NCBI GenBank assembly: GCA_964606885.1
Contig: CAZSHB010000004.1
Location: forward strand, 1 to 64,000
DNA: 64,000 nucleotides
Origin: CAZSHB01 sp964606885
Lineage (GTDB): Bacteria; Babelota; Babeliae; Babelales; CAIQNR01
Direction of reading: 5' to 3'
The notes beneath the pieces were generated by a model, which ran no database searches, had not been told where the DNA came from, and worked only from the letters and a program-made list of their open reading frames with translations. Below are positions 61,108 through 64,000 of the stretch, one piece after another. Positions within the stretch are counted from its first letter, which is position 1, and the number at the start of each line of letters is the position of its first letter. Position numbers and translations under genes: made by a program.

Positions 61108-61545
61108 TTACAAAGTATGCGCCTCACCACCACACGCAGCAATTAGTTCAATTGCTTTCGCGCTATACGCATCAACAGTAATATGAAGTTTTTTTGACAA
61201 AGAACCATTAGCAAGCACTTTAACGAGTGAACCTTTTTTAGCTATACCCTTATGTGCCAATACTGCTTTGGTTATCTGATCACCTTCATTGAAAAATTCT
61301 TGTAATTGATCAAGAGTCACTAAAGTAAAGTCTATTTTAAAGCGCTTATTGTTAAAACCACGCTTTGGCAAACGACGATGCAATGGCATTTGTCCGCCTT
61401 CAAAAGAAGCTTTTACTTTTTTTGCTCCGCCTGAACGAGCTTTTTGACCCTTGTGGCCCTTACCAGATGTACCACCGCGGCTACCGCCACGACCAATACG
61501 TTTTCTTTTTTTGGTAAGACCAACTCGCGTATTAAGCATTTCCAT
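61108..61545 (-). CDS. rplO: 50S ribosomal protein L15
   Basis: The 145-aa protein has the Gly/Arg-rich N terminus KRIGRGGSRGGTSGKGHKGQKARSGG and GGQMPLHRRLPKRGFNN, then a C-terminal domain with VLANGSLSKKLHITVDAYSAKAIELIAACGG. Its start overlaps the end of rpsE by 14 bases; the rpmD gene that usually lies between is absent. Confidence 0.97.
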   Translation of the reverse strand: MEMLNTRVGLTKKRKRIGRGGSRGGTSGKGHKGQKARSGGAKKVKASFEGGQMPLHRRLPKRGFNNKRFKIDFTLVTLDQLQEFFNEGDQITKAVLAHKGIAKKGSLVKVLANGSLSKKLHITVDAYSAKAIELIAACGGEAHTL

Positions 61546-62080
61546 TATGACTACCTTTCATGACTTGCTCAGGAGTTTTTCCACGCATACGAGCAACTTG
61601 TTGCAAAGAACGAAGTTGAGCTAGAGCGTTAAAAGCCGCTTTCACAACGTTCGTACGATTTCCAGAGCCCATAGACTTAGATAAAACATCTTTAATGCCT
61701 GCTGCTTCCATAACAGAACGAACAGCACCACCAGCAATAACACCGGTACCTTTAGATGCAGATCTCATAAATACTTTGCTTGAACCATGCTTACCTAACA
61801 CATCGTAGGCAATCGTAGCACCGCGCAAAGGAATTTCTATAAGTTTTTTACGTGCTCTATTAGTAGCTTTTGCAATTGCTGAAGCTACTTCTCGGCTTTT
61901 GCCTGAAGCAAGACCGATACGACCATTTTGATCACCTGAAACCACTAATGCTGAAAACGAGAATCGCTTTCCGCCTTTAGTTACTTTTGTTACACGACGT
62001 ACGCAGATAACTTGATCAACCATATTTGATTGTTCTTTACCACCGTGCGTAGCGTCTTCTTTTTTTCTATGTTCAGTCAT
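61532..62080 (-). CDS. rpsE: 30S ribosomal protein S5
   Basis: The 182-aa protein contributes to decoding accuracy. It has VICVRRVTKVTKGGKRFSFSALVVSGDQNGRIGLASGKSREVASAIAKA and the C-terminal KVFMRSASKGTGVIAGGAVRSVMEAAGIKDVLSKSMGSGNRTNVVKAAFNAL. AAGGA stands six bases before ATG 62080, so this start is preferred to 62086. A 20-residue charged N-terminal extension precedes the core. Confidence 0.97.
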   Translation of the reverse strand: MTEHRKKEDATHGGKEQSNMVDQVICVRRVTKVTKGGKRFSFSALVVSGDQNGRIGLASGKSREVASAIAKATNRARKKLIEIPLRGATIAYDVLGKHGSSKVFMRSASKGTGVIAGGAVRSVMEAAGIKDVLSKSMGSGNRTNVVKAAFNALAQLRSLQQVARMRGKTPEQVMKGSHNGNA

Positions 62081-62095
62081 TATCATTCCTTAAGC

Positions 62096-62452
62096 TTAAA
62101 TCTGAAGCCCGGCTTCACGAGCACCTTCAGCCAAAGCACGTACACGTCCATGATAAAGGAATCTACCTCTATCAAAACATGCCTTTGTAATACCTTGTTC
62201 GATAATTCTTTTTGCAAGTTCTTTACCTACTGCATGAGCTTTTTCTTTTTTTGTACCAGTCAATTGCTTAAGCTCTAGTGTAGAACAACTTGCCAACGTT
62301 TTTTGCTGTACGTCATCAATCAATTGAGCATACATGTGATCTGCACTTCTAAAAATAGAAATACGTGGTAACACTGAATCTCTTTTGATACGACTACGTA
62401 CATGTAAAGCACGTCTTACTTTACTTTTTGAAATTTTACTTTGTAATGACAT
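62096..62452 (-). CDS. rplR: 50S ribosomal protein L18
   Basis: The 118-aa protein binds 5S rRNA. The motifs RRALHVRSRIKRDSVLPRISIFRSADHMYAQLIDD and ITKACFDRGRFLYHGRVRALAEGAREAGLQI are typical. It lies between rplF and rpsE as usual. Confidence 0.97.
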   Translation of the reverse strand: MSLQSKISKSKVRRALHVRSRIKRDSVLPRISIFRSADHMYAQLIDDVQQKTLASCSTLELKQLTGTKKEKAHAVGKELAKRIIEQGITKACFDRGRFLYHGRVRALAEGAREAGLQI

Positions 62453-62479
62453 AGTTTTAAATCCTCTTATGTACCGTTA

Positions 62480-63022
62480 TTAAGACCCGGCCTTAGTTTT
62501 ACCTGCTTTGCGAATAACAACATCAGTATCAACTTTTACACCGGTACCTTTGTAAGGTTCCACAGGTCTAAGAAGTCTAAACTGCCCACATACTTGACCC
62601 AAAAGTTCTTTATCAGATGACTTAAGAGTTATATTTTGACCAGTCTTATCAACTTCAATAGCAACTCCTTGAGGCAGCTCAAAATTAATTTTGTGGCTGT
62701 ATCCCAAAGAAAATTCTACCATGTTGCCTTTTGGTATGGCTTTAAAACCAAGACCAATAATTTGCACTTGACGCTCAAATGGTTTTTGTGAACCACTAAT
62801 TCTTGAAGCCAAAAGCGCTCTGTGTAATCCCCAAATACATTTCGTCTTACGAGTCATGTCAGGTGATTTAACAAATAATTTTTCTTCTTTAAATTCAACT
62901 GTTAAAGGTGCAGGAACGGTATAGACACCGGTAAGAAACTTACCAGAAAAATGTACGTCATGGCCTTTAACTTCGACTTTAACACCCGCGCAGTTGATAG
63001 GCATTCTTCCAATTTTTGACAT
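62480..63022 (-). CDS. rplF: 50S ribosomal protein L6
   Basis: The 180-aa protein has two L6 domains, with MSKIGRMPINCAGVKVEVKGHDV at the N terminus, QIIGLGFKAIPKGNMVEFSLGYSHKINFELPQGVAIEVDKTGQNITLKSSDKELLGQVCGQFRLLRPVEPYKGTGV in the second. The last part lacks the usual 'GEVIRRKAGKTGK' wording but keeps VIRKAGKTKAGS. Normal length and place. Confidence 0.97.
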   Translation of the reverse strand: MSKIGRMPINCAGVKVEVKGHDVHFSGKFLTGVYTVPAPLTVEFKEEKLFVKSPDMTRKTKCIWGLHRALLASRISGSQKPFERQVQIIGLGFKAIPKGNMVEFSLGYSHKINFELPQGVAIEVDKTGQNITLKSSDKELLGQVCGQFRLLRPVEPYKGTGVKVDTDVVIRKAGKTKAGS

Positions 63023-63032
63023 AGATGTACCC

Positions 63033-63434
63033 TTACCAAACTTTGCAGATAACTTCGCCGCCTAAGCGTGAAGTTGATTCTTTTGCTTGTTTATCCGTCA
63101 TCAAACCTTTGCTTGTTGAAAGAATAGAAAGACCAAGGCCACCAATGACCGGCTTAATATTTTTCACTTTAGCATAGACGCGACGGCTTGGTTTACTAAT
63201 ACGAGTAATTTCATGAATAACAGATTCGCCATCAACATACTTCAACACAACTTTTAATGTCTTGAATGCATCTTGATTATCAATTACTTGCACATCTTTA
63301 ATAAAGCCTTCTTGCTTTAACAAAAGAGCTATCTGTTCATTCATGTTTGAATGAGAAACTTCAACAAATGGTTTTGATGCCATAAGAGCGTTTCTGATTC
63401 TAGTTAGGAAATTTCCTATTGAGTCAATAGACAT
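63033..63434 (-). CDS. rpsH: 30S ribosomal protein S8
   Basis: The 133-aa protein binds the central domain of 16S rRNA and, in E. coli, represses the spc operon. DSIGNFLTRIRNALMASKPFVEVSHSNMNEQIALLLKQEGFIKD and the C-terminal GLGLSILSTSKGLMTDKQAKESTSRLGGEVICKVW are diagnostic. It starts 15 bases after rpsN. Confidence 0.97.
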   Translation of the reverse strand: MSIDSIGNFLTRIRNALMASKPFVEVSHSNMNEQIALLLKQEGFIKDVQVIDNQDAFKTLKVVLKYVDGESVIHEITRISKPSRRVYAKVKNIKPVIGGLGLSILSTSKGLMTDKQAKESTSRLGGEVICKVW

Positions 63435-63448
63435 AGTATACCTCTACC

Positions 63449-63754
63449 TTACCAGCTCGTTTTCTTTACACCCGGAAGAAGACCATCAAGGGCCAACTTT
63501 CTAAGCATAATACGAGAAATCTTAAACATTCTAAAATAGCCGCGTGCTCTACCAGTCAATGCACAACGATTACGCACACGAACAGCACTAGAATTACGAG
63601 GTAAAGCTGCAAGCTCTGCCTGTGCTTCTAAACGCTCTTGCAAAGAACGTGAAACATCTTTCACGACATCTTTAAGCGCTGCTCTTTGACTAGCATAACG
63701 CTGCACAAGAACTTTTCTTTTTTCGTTTTTAACGATCATAGACTTTTTTGCCAT
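63449..63754 (-). CDS. rpsN: 30S ribosomal protein S14 (long, zinc-free form)
   Basis: The 101-aa protein is the long S14 form without the CxxC zinc motifs of the short type. It has AKKSMIVKNEKRKVLVQRYASQRAALKDV, ALPRNSSAVRVRNRCALTGRARGYFRMFKISRIMLRKLALDGLLPGVKKTSW. A zinc-free form is common in Gram-negative bacteria. It lies seven bases after rplE. Confidence 0.97.
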   Translation of the reverse strand: MAKKSMIVKNEKRKVLVQRYASQRAALKDVVKDVSRSLQERLEAQAELAALPRNSSAVRVRNRCALTGRARGYFRMFKISRIMLRKLALDGLLPGVKKTSW

Positions 63755-63761
63755 GTGCTAC

Positions 63762-64000
63762 CTATTTCTTATCTTGAGTTCTAAAAGGCATATTAAAGCT
63801 TTTCAACAATGCGTATGCATCTGCATCATTCTTTGCTGTTGTACAAATGGTGATATTAAGACCATGTACTTTTTCACTTGCAGTCATTGTTGCTTCTGGA
63901 AAGATAGACCATTCTTTGATACCGAGGTTGTAATTACCACGTCTATCTAATTTTGGACTTACCCCTCTAAAATCACGAACGTTTGGTAGCGCAATATTAA
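63762..64000 (-). CDS. rplE: 50S ribosomal protein L5, C-terminal part
   Basis: The last 79 codons of rplE run off the right edge of the window. The minus strand reads FRGVSPKLDRRGNYNLGIKEWSIFP, followed by EATMTASEKVHGLNITICTTAKND and ADAYALLKSFNMPFRTQDKK with stop TAG at 63762. NYNLGIKE and the GMPF-like NMPF ending are L5 hallmarks. It is the upstream neighbour of rpsN in the spc operon. Confidence 0.95.
   Translation of the reverse strand, partial: NIALPNVRDFRGVSPKLDRRGNYNLGIKEWSIFPEATMTASEKVHGLNITICTTAKNDADAYALLKSFNMPFRTQDKK

Overview
The window is about 64 kb of a low-GC (roughly 40 percent by eye) bacterial chromosome with short gaps between genes. It contains two runs of ten Ns (2065-2074 and 53697-53706), so it is probably a draft or metagenome-derived assembly. 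My best guess for the source is candidate phylum Dependentiae (TM6) or a similar host-associated lineage. The reasons are secreted RING-finger/ankyrin proteins of eukaryotic type, a secreted C2H2 zinc finger, many Sec-exported proteins without recognisable domains, and a compact housekeeping set. This is inference from gene style; there is no rRNA here to confirm it.

Left part (1-11 kb): a truncated tRNA-Val, mreC, a tRNA-dihydrouridine synthase cut at its 5' end by the first gap, a small zinc-ribbon protein, a PAP2 phosphatase, a MATE transporter with gatC and gatA, two tandem delta-60 repeat secreted proteins, an unknown secreted protein, and a stand-alone 3-hexulose-6-phosphate synthase-like gene.

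Accessory region (11-24.3 kb): a leftward operon of three large secreted proteins of unknown function (1726, 423 and 810 aa). After it come a rightward secreted C2H2 zinc-finger protein and an operon of three paralogous secreted RING plus ankyrin proteins, which are good candidates for host-directed ubiquitin ligases. The first RING/ankyrin gene is preceded by a long hairpin that buries its ribosome binding site. A 17-base stretch from that hairpin recurs upstream of another secreted-protein family at 41.5 kb.

Middle (24.4-53.9 kb): an ATP-dependent DNA ligase, pgsA, tRNA-Met, secD, tRNA-Leu, a proline-rich coiled-coil secreted protein, a PNPOx-like protein, hemW, a cluster of small secreted and C-terminally anchored proteins, DUF4381 and DUF58 proteins, serS, HU, tatD, a membrane protein, a sodium/solute symporter, two paralogous secreted coiled-coil proteins, a YdjM-like membrane protein, spoIID, RNase HI, a C4 zinc-ribbon coiled-coil protein, tRNA-Ile2/Met, gap, nfo, a phosphohexomutase and sbcC. 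Two 141-bp structured repeats sit exactly against the CCA ends of tRNA-Met and tRNA-Leu. The core hairpin of the same repeat is inserted in frame in the proline-rich secreted protein.

Right part (53.9-64 kb): a secreted coiled-coil protein with a good promoter, then the spc/alpha ribosomal operon on the minus strand in classical order: rplE (partial), rpsN, rpsH, rplF, rplR, rpsE, rplO, secY, adk, map, infA, rpmJ, rpsM, rpsK, rpsD, rpoA, rplQ. rpmD (L30) is missing between rpsE and rplO.
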